The notes beneath the pieces are model-generated. The model was not told the DNA's origin and made no database searches. It saw only the letters and a list, made by a program, of their open reading frames with translations. The translations under genes were made by a program, and so were the position numbers. From an uncultured Lachnoanaerobaculum sp. (lineage in GTDB: Bacteria > Bacillota > Clostridia > Lachnospirales > Lachnospiraceae), in NCBI GenBank assembly GCA_937925515.1, contig CALALP010000042.1:1-64000 (forward strand): a stretch of 64,000 nt of DNA, given 5' to 3'. This document shows, piece by piece, positions 1 to 8,565 of this stretch (position 1 is its first letter; each line of letters begins with the position of its first letter).

Positions 1-59
1 AAGTAGTTTTTTCTCTATACACACTCATAAAACAGGTTTGTTTCGCAATTACCTATGTT

Positions 60-1097
60 TTATTTTCCTTCTAATCCCTCTGTATTAAGTCCAAGTTCCT
101 TTGCCACTTCCGGATTTATTGAAAGCCTAACCTTACTCTTATCAAGATATTCTATTGGCATCTCAGCCGGCTTTGCATTTTCTGTAAGTATCCTTACTGC
201 TTGTTTTCCTGCTAAGTAACCTATTTCATAGTAGTCAATTCCATAAGTTGCAGTTGCACCCTTTGCAATAAGTGTATCCTCTCCACATATAATAGGAATC
301 TTATTTTCAGTTGCTACAGAAGAAATAGTTTCCATTCCTATTGCGACTGCATTATCAGTTGGAGTATATATAACATCTACCTTTCCAACCATAGATTCAA
401 CTACTGTTTGAAGTTCATTAGTATTTGAAAATGTAAACTCCTTTACTTCTAATCCTACCTCTTTTGCAGCCTCTTTTGCTATATCAACTTGAATTTTTGA
501 ATTTGCCTCTGCTGAACTATATAAAATTCCAACTGTTTTTGCACTTGGAACAAGTTTCTTTATCAAATCAATCTGCTCTTTTACCGGGGTTAAATCTGAA
601 GTACCTGTTACATTTCCCCCCGGAGCTGAATTTTTCTTTACAAGTTCAGATTTCTCAGGGTCTGTAACAGCTGTAATAATTACAGGAATTTCATCAGTAG
701 CATTGACAACTGCCTCTGCTGCTGGAGTAGCTATTGCTAAAATCAAATCATTTTTATCATCTACAAGTTTTTGAGCAATAGTTTGAGCTGCTGACTGGTC
801 GCCTCCTGCATTTTCATCATCAGCCTGATAGTTTAGTCCTGCGTCATCAAGTGCCTTAAAAAATCCCTCATTTGCAGAGTCTAGTGCTACATGTTGAGCA
901 AGTTGCAACACTCCTATCTTATATACCTTACCACTTGAAGTTTTTTCCCCTGAAGTTTTTTCTTCCGAAGACTTTTCTTCTTTCTTGGTTTCTTCTGTAA
1001 CTTTGCTTGTTTCATTTGTACTTGTCTTATTGGTGCAAGCAGTTAAACTACCTAGTGCTAATGCCATTGCTACTACTAAACATAAACCTTTTCTCAT
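60..1097 (-). CDS. ABC transporter substrate-binding lipoprotein (PF04392 / TrpX-like)
   Basis: This is an extracytoplasmic binding protein of the ABC_sub_bind family, which delivers small ligands (aromatic amino acids in TrpX) to an ABC permease. The 345-residue product starts at the ATG preceded by AAGGGAGG; an upstream in-frame ATG would add 19 charged residues before the signal peptide and has no good site. The signal peptide ends in the lipobox LTAC with Cys21 as the lipidation site. A Ser/Thr/Lys/Glu-rich linker follows, then two alpha/beta lobes with the family-typical VTGTSDLTPV segment. Permease and ATPase genes would lie to the left, outside the window, so the ligand cannot be assigned. 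The family call is firm. Confidence 0.88.
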   Translation of the reverse strand: MRKGLCLVVAMALALGSLTACTNKTSTNETSKVTEETKKEEKSSEEKTSGEKTSSGKVYKIGVLQLAQHVALDSANEGFFKALDDAGLNYQADDENAGGDQSAAQTIAQKLVDDKNDLILAIATPAAEAVVNATDEIPVIITAVTDPEKSELVKKNSAPGGNVTGTSDLTPVKEQIDLIKKLVPSAKTVGILYSSAEANSKIQVDIAKEAAKEVGLEVKEFTFSNTNELQTVVESMVGKVDVIYTPTDNAVAIGMETISSVATENKIPIICGEDTLIAKGATATYGIDYYEIGYLAGKQAVRILTENAKPAEMPIEYLDKSKVRLSINPEVAKELGLNTEGLEGK

Positions 1098-1155
1098 TGT
1101 GTCCTCCCTTTTAATTTTAAGTTTTAATATTTTCTTATAAAAATCTTGTTTCATT

Positions 1156-1184
1156 ACTATAGCACACTTATCTTATTACGTCAA
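1156..1184 (-). promoter_or_regulatory. Promoter of the substrate-binding lipoprotein gene
   Basis: On the minus strand TTGACG (1179-1184) and TATAGT (1156-1161) are separated by exactly 17 bp, a near-consensus sigma-A promoter. It supports the inner ATG at 1097 as the start and gives a leader of about 50 nt. Confidence 0.75.
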
Positions 1185-1200
1185 CACTACAACGCTTTAA

Positions 1201-1218
1201 AGTTTAGAAATTTAAACT
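1201..1218. promoter_or_regulatory. Palindrome in the divergent intergenic region
   Basis: AGTTTA and TAAACT flank a 6-nt centre between the two divergent promoters, 17 bp upstream of the lipoprotein -35. It could be an operator, but in such A+T-rich DNA a chance palindrome is quite possible. Apart from the two promoters, nothing else stands out in the 356-bp gap from 1098 to 1453. Confidence 0.25.
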
Positions 1219-1341
1219 ATAAATTTATTTGTGAATTTTTTCTCTAATTTTCTATATTTCTTCTATCATGATTAGAATCTAAATACAGCTTTATATGGCT
1301 AATAAAGTTGTAAATCACTTAATTAAAAAAAATTTATATAA

Positions 1342-1370
1342 TTGTCTTTTTGTTCATATTATGCTAGTAT
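1342..1370 (+). promoter_or_regulatory. Promoter of the citrate operon
   Basis: TTGTCT (1342-1347), a 17-bp spacer ending in TGC (extended -10), and TAGTAT (1365-1370) lie about 85 bp before the transporter start. No citrate-responsive two-component genes are adjacent, so regulation is unknown. Confidence 0.6.
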
Positions 1371-1453
1371 TATTAGTGAAGTAGCAAATAATCTACTTAA
1401 AGCAATTTGATTTTAGGATAAATAAAATATTTTATTAAAAAAGGAGGGGAGTT

Positions 1454-2818
1454 ATGAGTCCGATTGTAGTTGGTTTATTAGGTTTTTTAACAATAGCAAG
1501 CATTGTTGTTACTTTATTTAAAAGTAAGACATTGCCAAGTATCGCCTTTATAGTATTTCCGTCAATACTGGCGATAATACTTGTACTTGGGGGGTATTAC
1601 AGTTTTGAAAATGTAGGTAGTCTTATAAAAGAGGGATTTAAGAGTACAGGCCCTACAGCGGCATTATTTGTATTTTCAGTTTTGTTTTTTGGAATAATGT
1701 CAGATGCAGGTATGTTTGATGTTATAATTAATCAGTTAATGAAACTTGTAGGGGATAATGTTATGGGTGTTACTATAATGACAGCAGTTATAGCAACAGT
1801 AGCTCATCTTGACGGTGCAGGTGCGGCAACTTTTTGTATAGTTATTCCGGCTATGTTACCTATTTATAAGAAAATGCACATGAGAGCTACTACTCTTTTA
1901 AGAATAGCTGTTTTGTCAATGGGAGTGTTAAATCTTTTGCCTTGGGCAGGTCCTACTATGAGAGCAGCCTCTGTTTTAGGTCAAGATGCAGGAAATCTTT
2001 GGAAAACAGTTTTGCCTATACAGATTTTTGGTATACTTCTTTCACTTGGAAATGCTTTTCTTGCCGGTATTCAAGAAGTAAAAAGGGGTGCAGGCTTAAA
2101 TGGAGATTTAGCAAAAAAACATGGTAAAGTTGAGGTTGAGGAAAATAAGGATAATGAAAATAGTGAGCTGGCAAGACCTAAGCTCTTTGTCTTTAATTTA
2201 ATCTTAACAATAATTGTTATTGCACTTCTTATATGGGATAAATTCCCAAGTTATTTCCCATTTATGATTGGTGTTGCAATAGCTGTGCTTGTAAACTATA
2301 CAGATATAAAATTACAAAAGAAAGTTATAAATCTACATGCAGGACCTGCACTTATGATGTGCTCAACTCTTATGAGTGCAGCAGTTCTTATGGGAATTTT
2401 AGTAAAAACTGTAACTGTAAATGATGTTGAAATTGCAAGTGTTGTAAGCTGTATGTCCAATATTATAACTATGATACTTCCTAATGCACTTGGTTCTCAT
2501 CTTCCACTTGTTATCGGTGTTCTTTCAGTTCCACTTGCACTTGCATTTGATACTGACAGCTATTTCTACGGAATGTTACCTATTATGATAGGAATAGGAC
2601 AACAATTCAAAATAGCGGCACTTCCGATAGCAATAGCAATGGTAGTGTGCAGAAACTGTGCAACATTTATAAGCCCTATGGTTCCTGCAACACTTCTTGG
2701 AGTCGGACTTGCAGAAGTAGATATTAAAGATCATATTAAAAACTCTTTCCTATATGTATGGGGCTTTTCTATTATATGTCTAATATTTGCAGTAATAATA
2801 GGTATAATACCACTATAA
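1454..2818 (+). CDS. CitMHS-family citrate transporter
   Basis: This is a polytopic membrane protein of the CitMHS family (TC 2.A.11), which imports citrate complexed with a divalent metal using the ion gradient. The 454 residues are almost entirely hydrophobic segments, roughly eleven or twelve helices, with a charged cytoplasmic loop near residues 215-240. The conserved HLDGAGAATF segment near residue 118 and the matching SHLPL segment in the second half are typical. An AAGGAGGGG site precedes the ATG. It heads the citDEF genes, which makes citrate the likely substrate. It is an MFS-unrelated carrier, not the CitS type often paired with fermentative citrate lyase. The metal preference cannot be read from the sequence. 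Confidence 0.9.
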   Translation: MSPIVVGLLGFLTIASIVVTLFKSKTLPSIAFIVFPSILAIILVLGGYYSFENVGSLIKEGFKSTGPTAALFVFSVLFFGIMSDAGMFDVIINQLMKLVGDNVMGVTIMTAVIATVAHLDGAGAATFCIVIPAMLPIYKKMHMRATTLLRIAVLSMGVLNLLPWAGPTMRAASVLGQDAGNLWKTVLPIQIFGILLSLGNAFLAGIQEVKRGAGLNGDLAKKHGKVEVEENKDNENSELARPKLFVFNLILTIIVIALLIWDKFPSYFPFMIGVAIAVLVNYTDIKLQKKVINLHAGPALMMCSTLMSAAVLMGILVKTVTVNDVEIASVVSCMSNIITMILPNALGSHLPLVIGVLSVPLALAFDTDSYFYGMLPIMIGIGQQFKIAALPIAIAMVVCRNCATFISPMVPATLLGVGLAEVDIKDHIKNSFLYVWGFSIICLIFAVIIGIIPL

Positions 2819-2839
2819 TAATAAAAAATGGAGGTAGCT

Positions 2840-3154
2840 ATGGAGATTAAAAAGACAGCCGTTTCAGGTACACTTGAATCAAGTGATTGTATGATAACCT
2901 TAGAACCATTTGAAAATGGAATTGAGATTGAACTTGAGAGTGTAGTTTTTCATCAATTTGGAAATCAAATTAAAAAAGTAATACTTGAAACTTTAGATAA
3001 TTTAGATATAAAAAATATAAAAGTACATATTGTAGATAAGGGTGCATTGGATTGCACTATAAAAGCAAGGCTTGAATCAGCAGTATTTAGAGCCTTGGAA
3101 CAATATGAAAATATTCCTTGGAATACTAAAATAGAGGGAGGTAAATATGAGTAG
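2840..3154 (+). CDS. citD: Citrate lyase acyl carrier protein (gamma subunit)
   Basis: CitD carries the 2'-(5''-phosphoribosyl)-3'-dephospho-CoA arm on which citrate lyase turns over. The segment GTLESSD places the modified serine at Ser14 when translation starts at the ATG at 2840, exactly as in the Klebsiella protein. That start has GGAGG five bases upstream, whereas the in-frame ATG at 2828 overlaps this site and is unlikely. The DKGALDCTIKARLE segment is also conserved in the family. The product is 104 residues, and its stop lies 8 bp inside citE, so translation is probably coupled. Confidence 0.95.
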   Translation: MEIKKTAVSGTLESSDCMITLEPFENGIEIELESVVFHQFGNQIKKVILETLDNLDIKNIKVHIVDKGALDCTIKARLESAVFRALEQYENIPWNTKIEGGKYE

Positions 3155-4040
3155 TAAAAATCGTTTGCGTCGTACTATGATGTTTTTAAATGCACAAAAG
3201 CCCTCACTTATAAAAGACCCTTATATCTATAAACCTGATTCTTTGATGTTTGACCTTGAAGATGCAGTTTCAGTAAATCAAAAAGATGCTGCCAGATTTT
3301 CACTATACCATGCACTTACCACTATTGATTACAGAGGTTGCGAAAAGGTAGTTCGTATCAATGGACTTGATACAAATCTTTGGAAAGAAGATATAAGATG
3401 TTGCGTTGCAGCACATTGTGATGTAATAAGAATACCTAAAACAGATGACGCCGGTATGGTAAAGGCAGTTGAAAAAGAAATTGAAAAAGCTGAAAAAGAA
3501 TTTAATCTAGAAATCGGCTCAACACTTATTATGGCTGCTCTTGAGTCTGCAAAAGGAGTTTTAAATGCCTATGAAATCTGCACTTCCTCTGAAAGAATGA
3601 TAGGTATCGCTCTTTCAGGTGGAGATTATACCAAGGATCTTCAAACTTCAATTTCAGGTACAGGAATTGAGCTAATGGGAGCAAGACAACTTATGATTAT
3701 AGCTGCAAGAGCCGCTAAGGTTCAATGTTTTGATACTGTTTGGACAAATTTAGATGATATAGAGGGCTTTAGAAAAGAGGTCGAAATAATTCGTACTATG
3801 GGCTTTGACGGAAAATCTTGTATAAACCCAAGGCAAATAGACATTGTTCATGAAGTTTATACTCCTACTGCTAAGGAAATTATATTTGCACAAAAAGTTG
3901 TAAATGAAATAGATACAAAAAAAGCACAGGGTATAGGAGTATTTACAGTAGACGGAAAAATGATAGATATAGCTTTCTATGACGGTGCAAAAAGAACTAT
4001 TGCTATGGCAAAGGCTGCCGGAGTATATGAGGGAGAATGA
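3147..4040 (+). CDS. citE: Citrate lyase beta subunit (citryl-ACP lyase)
   Basis: CitE cleaves citryl-ACP to oxaloacetate and acetyl-ACP. The 297-residue protein has the HpcH/HpaI-type TIM barrel: LMFDLEDAVS near residue 33 (acidic Mg site), the RING motif residues VVRINGLDT near residue 65, and the C-terminal FDGKSCINPRQIDIVHEVY segment. A GGAGG site inside the end of citD drives its ATG, and it overlaps citF. Length matches the family. A free-standing CitE-like acyl-CoA lyase is excluded by the flanking citD and citF. Confidence 0.96.
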   Translation: MSSKNRLRRTMMFLNAQKPSLIKDPYIYKPDSLMFDLEDAVSVNQKDAARFSLYHALTTIDYRGCEKVVRINGLDTNLWKEDIRCCVAAHCDVIRIPKTDDAGMVKAVEKEIEKAEKEFNLEIGSTLIMAALESAKGVLNAYEICTSSERMIGIALSGGDYTKDLQTSISGTGIELMGARQLMIIAARAAKVQCFDTVWTNLDDIEGFRKEVEIIRTMGFDGKSCINPRQIDIVHEVYTPTAKEIIFAQKVVNEIDTKKAQGIGVFTVDGKMIDIAFYDGAKRTIAMAKAAGVYEGE

Positions 4041-4042
4041 CT

Positions 4043-5596
4043 ATGATAAATGCTGTTGGAAGAAATATACCTGAGGAAGTATTAAGACAAACAGGTAAGG
4101 ACGTATTTAAGGGAAGTAAACATTTTAATAAAACAGTTTATAAAAAAGATGCCCCTAGAACAAAGGTTGTTATGTCTAATGATGACTCTAAACTTGTAAG
4201 TTCTTTAAGAGAGGTTTTAGAAAAATGTGAGATAAAGGACGGTATGAGAATTAGCTTTCATCATCATTTTAGAAATGGCGATAAAGTTTTAAATCTAGTT
4301 ATGTCCGAAATTCATAAAATGGGAATTAAAAATCTAACTATTTGTGCAAGCTCATTAGGCTCACAAAATGACCCGATAGTTCCAATGATTGAAGACGAAA
4401 CCATAATAGGAATCGAAACTTCAGGAGTAAGAGGTAGTATTGGAAAAGCCATTTCCTCCGGAAAATTAAAAAATCTTGCTATTATGCGTTCACATGGTGG
4501 TAGAGTTCGTGCCATTGAAACAGGAGAATCACATATAGATATTGCTTTTATAGGTGCTCCTACTGCTGATGAATATGGCAATCTAAATGCAAATGGAGGA
4601 AAGGCAAATTGTGGTGTTTTATCTTATGCGGCTGTAGATGCACAGTATGCAGATAAAGTTGTAGCTCTTACAGATACCTTGGTTTCCTATCCTAATCTAC
4701 CTGCTCAAATCAGTCAAATCTATGTAGATTATGTAGTAGTTGTAGAGACAATAGGAGATCCTACAAAGATTGCAACAGGTGCGGCAAAACCTACCACTGA
4801 CCAAAGAAAACTTATGATGTCGGAGTATTGTACAAAATTTGTAACTTCAACCCCTTATTTTAAAGACGGCTTTTCTTATCAAACAGGTGTAGGCGGTGCG
4901 TCTATTGCCTCCACTATTTCACTTGCTAAAGTAATGAGAGAAAAAAATATCAAAATGAGTTTTGGAGTGGGTGGTCTAACAAAACCTATGTGTGATTTAT
5001 TAGACGAGGGGCTTGCAAAATTCTTAGTAGATACTCAAGACTTTGATGAAGATGCGATTAGAAATATTACCACAAACCCAAATCATTATTATATAACAGC
5101 AGGAGAATATGCTAATCCATTTAATAAAGGAGCGTATGTAAATAGACTTGATTTTGTAATACTTGCTACCTTAGAGGTAGATGTAAACTTTAATTGTAAT
5201 GTTGTAGTAGGTTCAGACGGAATAATTACAGGGGCTCAAGGAGGACACCCTGACACTGCCTCAGGTGCAAAGTGTACAATAGTTATCACTCCTATAGTTC
5301 AAGGCAGAATACCTGCTGTATGTAGTGAAGTAACTACTGTAACAACCCCCGGAGAAGATGTCGATGTAGTTATCACTGACTATGGCATTGCTATAAACCC
5401 AAAAAGAACTGACTTAATCGAGGCTACAAAGAACAGTAAACTACCATTTAAAACTATTGAGGAACTAAGAGATATAGCTTATAGCATTACAGGAGTCCCT
5501 GAAAAAGTATGCTTTTTAGATAAGGTCGTGGGAGTTATTGAGGCTAGGGACGGTAGCATAATTGATGTAGTAAGACAGGTAGATAGTAAGGTTTAG
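4043..5596 (+). CDS. citF: Citrate lyase alpha subunit (citrate:acetyl-ACP transferase)
   Basis: CitF exchanges the acetyl group on CitD for citrate. The product is about 517 residues and shows the family signature SFHHHFRNGD near residue 75 and the GVGGAS and GGHPD glycine-rich segments of the CoA-transferase fold. Two starts are possible: ATG at 4037, which overlaps the citE stop as ATGA but sits only two bases after the GGGAG site, and ATG at 4043 at proper spacing (MINAVGRN), which I prefer. It is the last gene of the operon. The genes for ligase citC and prosthetic-group enzymes citX and citG are not in this window. Confidence 0.95.
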   Translation: MINAVGRNIPEEVLRQTGKDVFKGSKHFNKTVYKKDAPRTKVVMSNDDSKLVSSLREVLEKCEIKDGMRISFHHHFRNGDKVLNLVMSEIHKMGIKNLTICASSLGSQNDPIVPMIEDETIIGIETSGVRGSIGKAISSGKLKNLAIMRSHGGRVRAIETGESHIDIAFIGAPTADEYGNLNANGGKANCGVLSYAAVDAQYADKVVALTDTLVSYPNLPAQISQIYVDYVVVVETIGDPTKIATGAAKPTTDQRKLMMSEYCTKFVTSTPYFKDGFSYQTGVGGASIASTISLAKVMREKNIKMSFGVGGLTKPMCDLLDEGLAKFLVDTQDFDEDAIRNITTNPNHYYITAGEYANPFNKGAYVNRLDFVILATLEVDVNFNCNVVVGSDGIITGAQGGHPDTASGAKCTIVITPIVQGRIPAVCSEVTTVTTPGEDVDVVITDYGIAINPKRTDLIEATKNSKLPFKTIEELRDIAYSITGVPEKVCFLDKVVGVIEARDGSIIDVVRQVDSKV

Positions 5597-5603
5597 ACTA
5601 GGA

Positions 5604-5632
5604 GGATTTCCTTGCCATTGGCGAGGAAATCC
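5604..5632. terminator. Hairpin between the convergent citF and uxaA genes
   Basis: A 13-bp stem, GGATTTCCTTGCC pairing with GGCGAGGAAATCC (one G-T pair), closes a 3-nt loop eight bases after the citF stop. No good U-run follows on either strand, so it may act as a bidirectional terminator or as an mRNA-end protecting hairpin. Confidence 0.6.
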
Positions 5633-5653
5633 CCAATAAGTAATATTTAGCAA

Positions 5654-7141
5654 TCAAAGCGTAACCCCTGTTTTAAATATAGCTACTTCTCTAATATCAT
5701 TTTCTTCATTTCTTGTTTTTTCACCACTTGCAACAGAAATAATTTTTTCAATAAAATCTTTTAAAACCACTTCTTTATCCTCTGTCAAAAGTCTGCCTGC
5801 ATTAAAGTCCATCCAGTGTCCTTTTTTTTCAAAAATCTGTGTATTAGTTGCTACTTTCATAGTAGGAACATAAGAGCCGAAAGGAGTTCCTCTACCTGTT
5901 GTAAACAATACTAATTGACAATCTGCCGAGGCTAAATTACTTGCTGCTACTAAATCATTTCCCGGACCTTGCAAAAGGCTTAAGCCTTTTTTTCTGATTT
6001 TTTCCCCATAATCAAGTACATCTACTACAGGTGCAGTGCCTGCTTTTTGGGTACAGCCAAGAGATTTATCTTCCAAGGTAGTAATTCCACCCTCTTTATT
6101 TCCGGGGGAGGGGTTCTCATAAACAGGTTCTCCATAGGACAAAAAATAATGTTTAAAATTATTTATAAGATGAACTATCTTTTCAAAAGTTTCCTTGTTA
6201 TCTGCTCTAGCCATAAGTATATGTTCTGCTCCAAACATCTCAGGAACTTCTGTAAGGACTGTACTTCCTCCTTGTGAAATTAAGTAGTCTGAAAACATTC
6301 CAAGCAAAGGATTAGCTGTAATTCCTGAAAAGCCGTCAGAACCACCACATTTTAAGCCTACTTTAAGTTCAGATAGTGGAATATCTTCTCTTTTATCATC
6401 TTTTGAATTTTCAAATAATTCTTCCAATATTTCAATGCCTGTTTCAATCTCATCTTCCACTTGTTGTGCAATTAGAAATTTAACTCTATCCTTATCATAA
6501 TCGCCTAAAAGCTTTTCAAATTCTAGGATAGTATTATTTTCACAACCTAAACCAAATACTAAAACACCTCCTGCATTTGGATGATTTACTGCATCTGCTA
6601 AGACTTTTTTAGTATTTTCATGGTCTGAACCAAGTTGTGAGCAACCGTAAGGGTGCTTTAAGATTGTAACATTATCAAATGTACCCAAATCAGGGTGATT
6701 TTGCTTAAAGCCCTTTATTATAAGTTCTGCAATACCATTTACACAACCGACTGTTGGAACAATAAGCAAATCATTTCTAATGCCTACTTTTCCATTTTTA
6801 CGGCGATATCCTCTAAAGGTTCTATTGTCCTTTGGATAGGTTACAGGGTGTAAATCAGGTTTATAAGTATATTCCAGCTCATCATTAAGATTGGTCTTAA
6901 CATTATGTGTATGTAACCAATCTCCTTTTTTTACATCAGTTGTTACATGACCTATGCTAGCACCATATTTTATAACATCTTCATTTTCCTTTAAATCTTT
7001 TATAGCAATCTTATGACCTTGTAAAATGTCAGAATTTAAGACTAATTCAATACCGTCCTCATTTATACATTCCCCCTTAAAAAGAGGTCTTAAAGCTACT
7101 ACCACATTATCTCTTTGATTTAAACGCATTATACTTTTCAT
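5654..7141 (-). CDS. uxaA: Altronate dehydratase
   Basis: UxaA dehydrates D-altronate to 2-keto-3-deoxy-gluconate. The 495-residue protein has the N-terminal SAF domain (about residues 1-100) and the C-terminal UxaA/GarD catalytic domain with TVGCVNGIAE, KHPYGCSQLG, KCGGSDGFSG and FTTGRGTPFG. Full length for the fused single-chain form. AGAGGAA precedes the ATG at 7141; a second ATG four codons later is an alternative. It is the last gene of the uxaBCA operon. The downstream enzymes KdgK and KdgA are not in the window. Confidence 0.95.
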   Translation of the reverse strand: MKSIMRLNQRDNVVVALRPLFKGECINEDGIELVLNSDILQGHKIAIKDLKENEDVIKYGASIGHVTTDVKKGDWLHTHNVKTNLNDELEYTYKPDLHPVTYPKDNRTFRGYRRKNGKVGIRNDLLIVPTVGCVNGIAELIIKGFKQNHPDLGTFDNVTILKHPYGCSQLGSDHENTKKVLADAVNHPNAGGVLVFGLGCENNTILEFEKLLGDYDKDRVKFLIAQQVEDEIETGIEILEELFENSKDDKREDIPLSELKVGLKCGGSDGFSGITANPLLGMFSDYLISQGGSTVLTEVPEMFGAEHILMARADNKETFEKIVHLINNFKHYFLSYGEPVYENPSPGNKEGGITTLEDKSLGCTQKAGTAPVVDVLDYGEKIRKKGLSLLQGPGNDLVAASNLASADCQLVLFTTGRGTPFGSYVPTMKVATNTQIFEKKGHWMDFNAGRLLTEDKEVVLKDFIEKIISVASGEKTRNEENDIREVAIFKTGVTL

Positions 7142-7149
7142 ATCTTCCT

Positions 7150-8565
7150 CTAACTAAAAAACTTAAAATATTCATGTGCGTTATTATAGCTGATGTTTTT
7201 AACCATTTCGCCCAAATAGCTAGTATCATTAGGGATTTGACCACGCTCAACCATTTCACCCAATAATTCACATAATACTCTACGAAAATATTCATGTCTT
7301 GGATAGCTTAGAAAACTTCTTGAGTCTGTAAGCATTCCTATAAAGTTACCGAGTAAGCTTTGTTCCATAAGCATTTCTAATTGTTTTCTCATTCCTGTAC
7401 GAGTGTCATTAAACCACCAAGCCGTACCAAATTGAATCTTTTGTTTTACTTCGCCTTGGAATGCTCCCATTACAGTTAAAAGCCCAAGCCAATCATTTGG
7501 ATTTAATGAATAAAGGATTGTTCTAGGTAAAAAGCCCCCCTTGTAGCCCTCATTTAAAATGCTTGCAACAGAATGAACAAGCAAAGAATCATTTATGGCA
7601 TCATAACCTGTGTCTGCTCCAAGTTTTTCAAAAGTCTTAGTATTTAGGTTTCTATAAGCATTTATATGATACTGCATAGTCCAATCATGTTTATGATATT
7701 CTTTCATAAGTTCTATTAACAAAGCACTTCTATACTTTGATACTTCATTAAATGATAACTTTTCCCCATTGACTGCCTTTTTTAAGATTTCATCTAATTC
7801 ATTTTGGTTACTTTCTTCGTAGGTAATGTTATCTAAGCCATGGTCGCAGATATTACAGCCGTTTTCTGCAAAATAAGCTACTCTTTTACCTAAAGCCTTA
7901 GCTATATCGGAAAATGTTTCAATTTTTATCTCACTGACTTTTTCAAGTTCTTTTATATAAGAGGAAAATGTAGGCTTGTCAATGTTTAATGCCTTATCAG
8001 GTCTAAAACCTGCAATTACCTTAAAGCCGTTTTGTTTTTCTTCCTCTTTTAGTAATTTATGAAAATGTAAATCATCTATTGGGTCATCTGTGGTAGAAAG
8101 TGCTTTTACATTCATATTGCGAATTAAATTACGTCTTGAAAAATTTTCACTTACTATTTTTTCATTTGCTTTTTCCCATATAGTAGGAGCTGTTTTACTT
8201 GTTAAAACCTCCTCAATTCCAAAAAAGCGACGAAGTTCGAGATGACACCATTCAAAAATTGGGTTTCCATAAGCTTTCTCAAGTACCTTTGCAAATGCTA
8301 AAAACTTCTCATAAGGCTCTCCATTTCCTGTAATAAGTTCCTCAGGCACTCCATTTGCACGCATCAAACGCCATTTATAATGGTCTCCATAATTATTGCC
8401 CTCTGTAAGCCAAGCCTCTGTTAAATTGTTAAAGTTCTTATCCTCATAGATTTCTTTTGGATTTAAATGACAATGATAGTCAATTATAGGCATATCCTTT
8501 GCATAATCATGAAATAAGACCTTTGCAGTATCAGTGGTTAATAAAAAATCCTTATCTAAAAACAT
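7150..8565 (-). CDS. uxaC: Glucuronate / galacturonate isomerase
   Basis: UxaC interconverts D-glucuronate with D-fructuronate and D-galacturonate with D-tagaturonate. It is 471 residues, the usual length, with the amidohydrolase-like metal motif IDYHCHLNP near residue 30 and family segments LHSVASILNEGYKGGFLPR and LTDSRSFLSYPRHEYFRR (both near the C-terminal half). AAGGAGG lies five bases before the ATG, inside the end of uxaB, giving a 10-bp gene overlap. Together with uxaB and uxaA it converts galacturonate fully to 2-keto-3-deoxygluconate; the glucuronate branch would need uxuA/uxuB elsewhere. Confidence 0.97.
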   Translation of the reverse strand: MFLDKDFLLTTDTAKVLFHDYAKDMPIIDYHCHLNPKEIYEDKNFNNLTEAWLTEGNNYGDHYKWRLMRANGVPEELITGNGEPYEKFLAFAKVLEKAYGNPIFEWCHLELRRFFGIEEVLTSKTAPTIWEKANEKIVSENFSRRNLIRNMNVKALSTTDDPIDDLHFHKLLKEEEKQNGFKVIAGFRPDKALNIDKPTFSSYIKELEKVSEIKIETFSDIAKALGKRVAYFAENGCNICDHGLDNITYEESNQNELDEILKKAVNGEKLSFNEVSKYRSALLIELMKEYHKHDWTMQYHINAYRNLNTKTFEKLGADTGYDAINDSLLVHSVASILNEGYKGGFLPRTILYSLNPNDWLGLLTVMGAFQGEVKQKIQFGTAWWFNDTRTGMRKQLEMLMEQSLLGNFIGMLTDSRSFLSYPRHEYFRRVLCELLGEMVERGQIPNDTSYLGEMVKNISYNNAHEYFKFFS

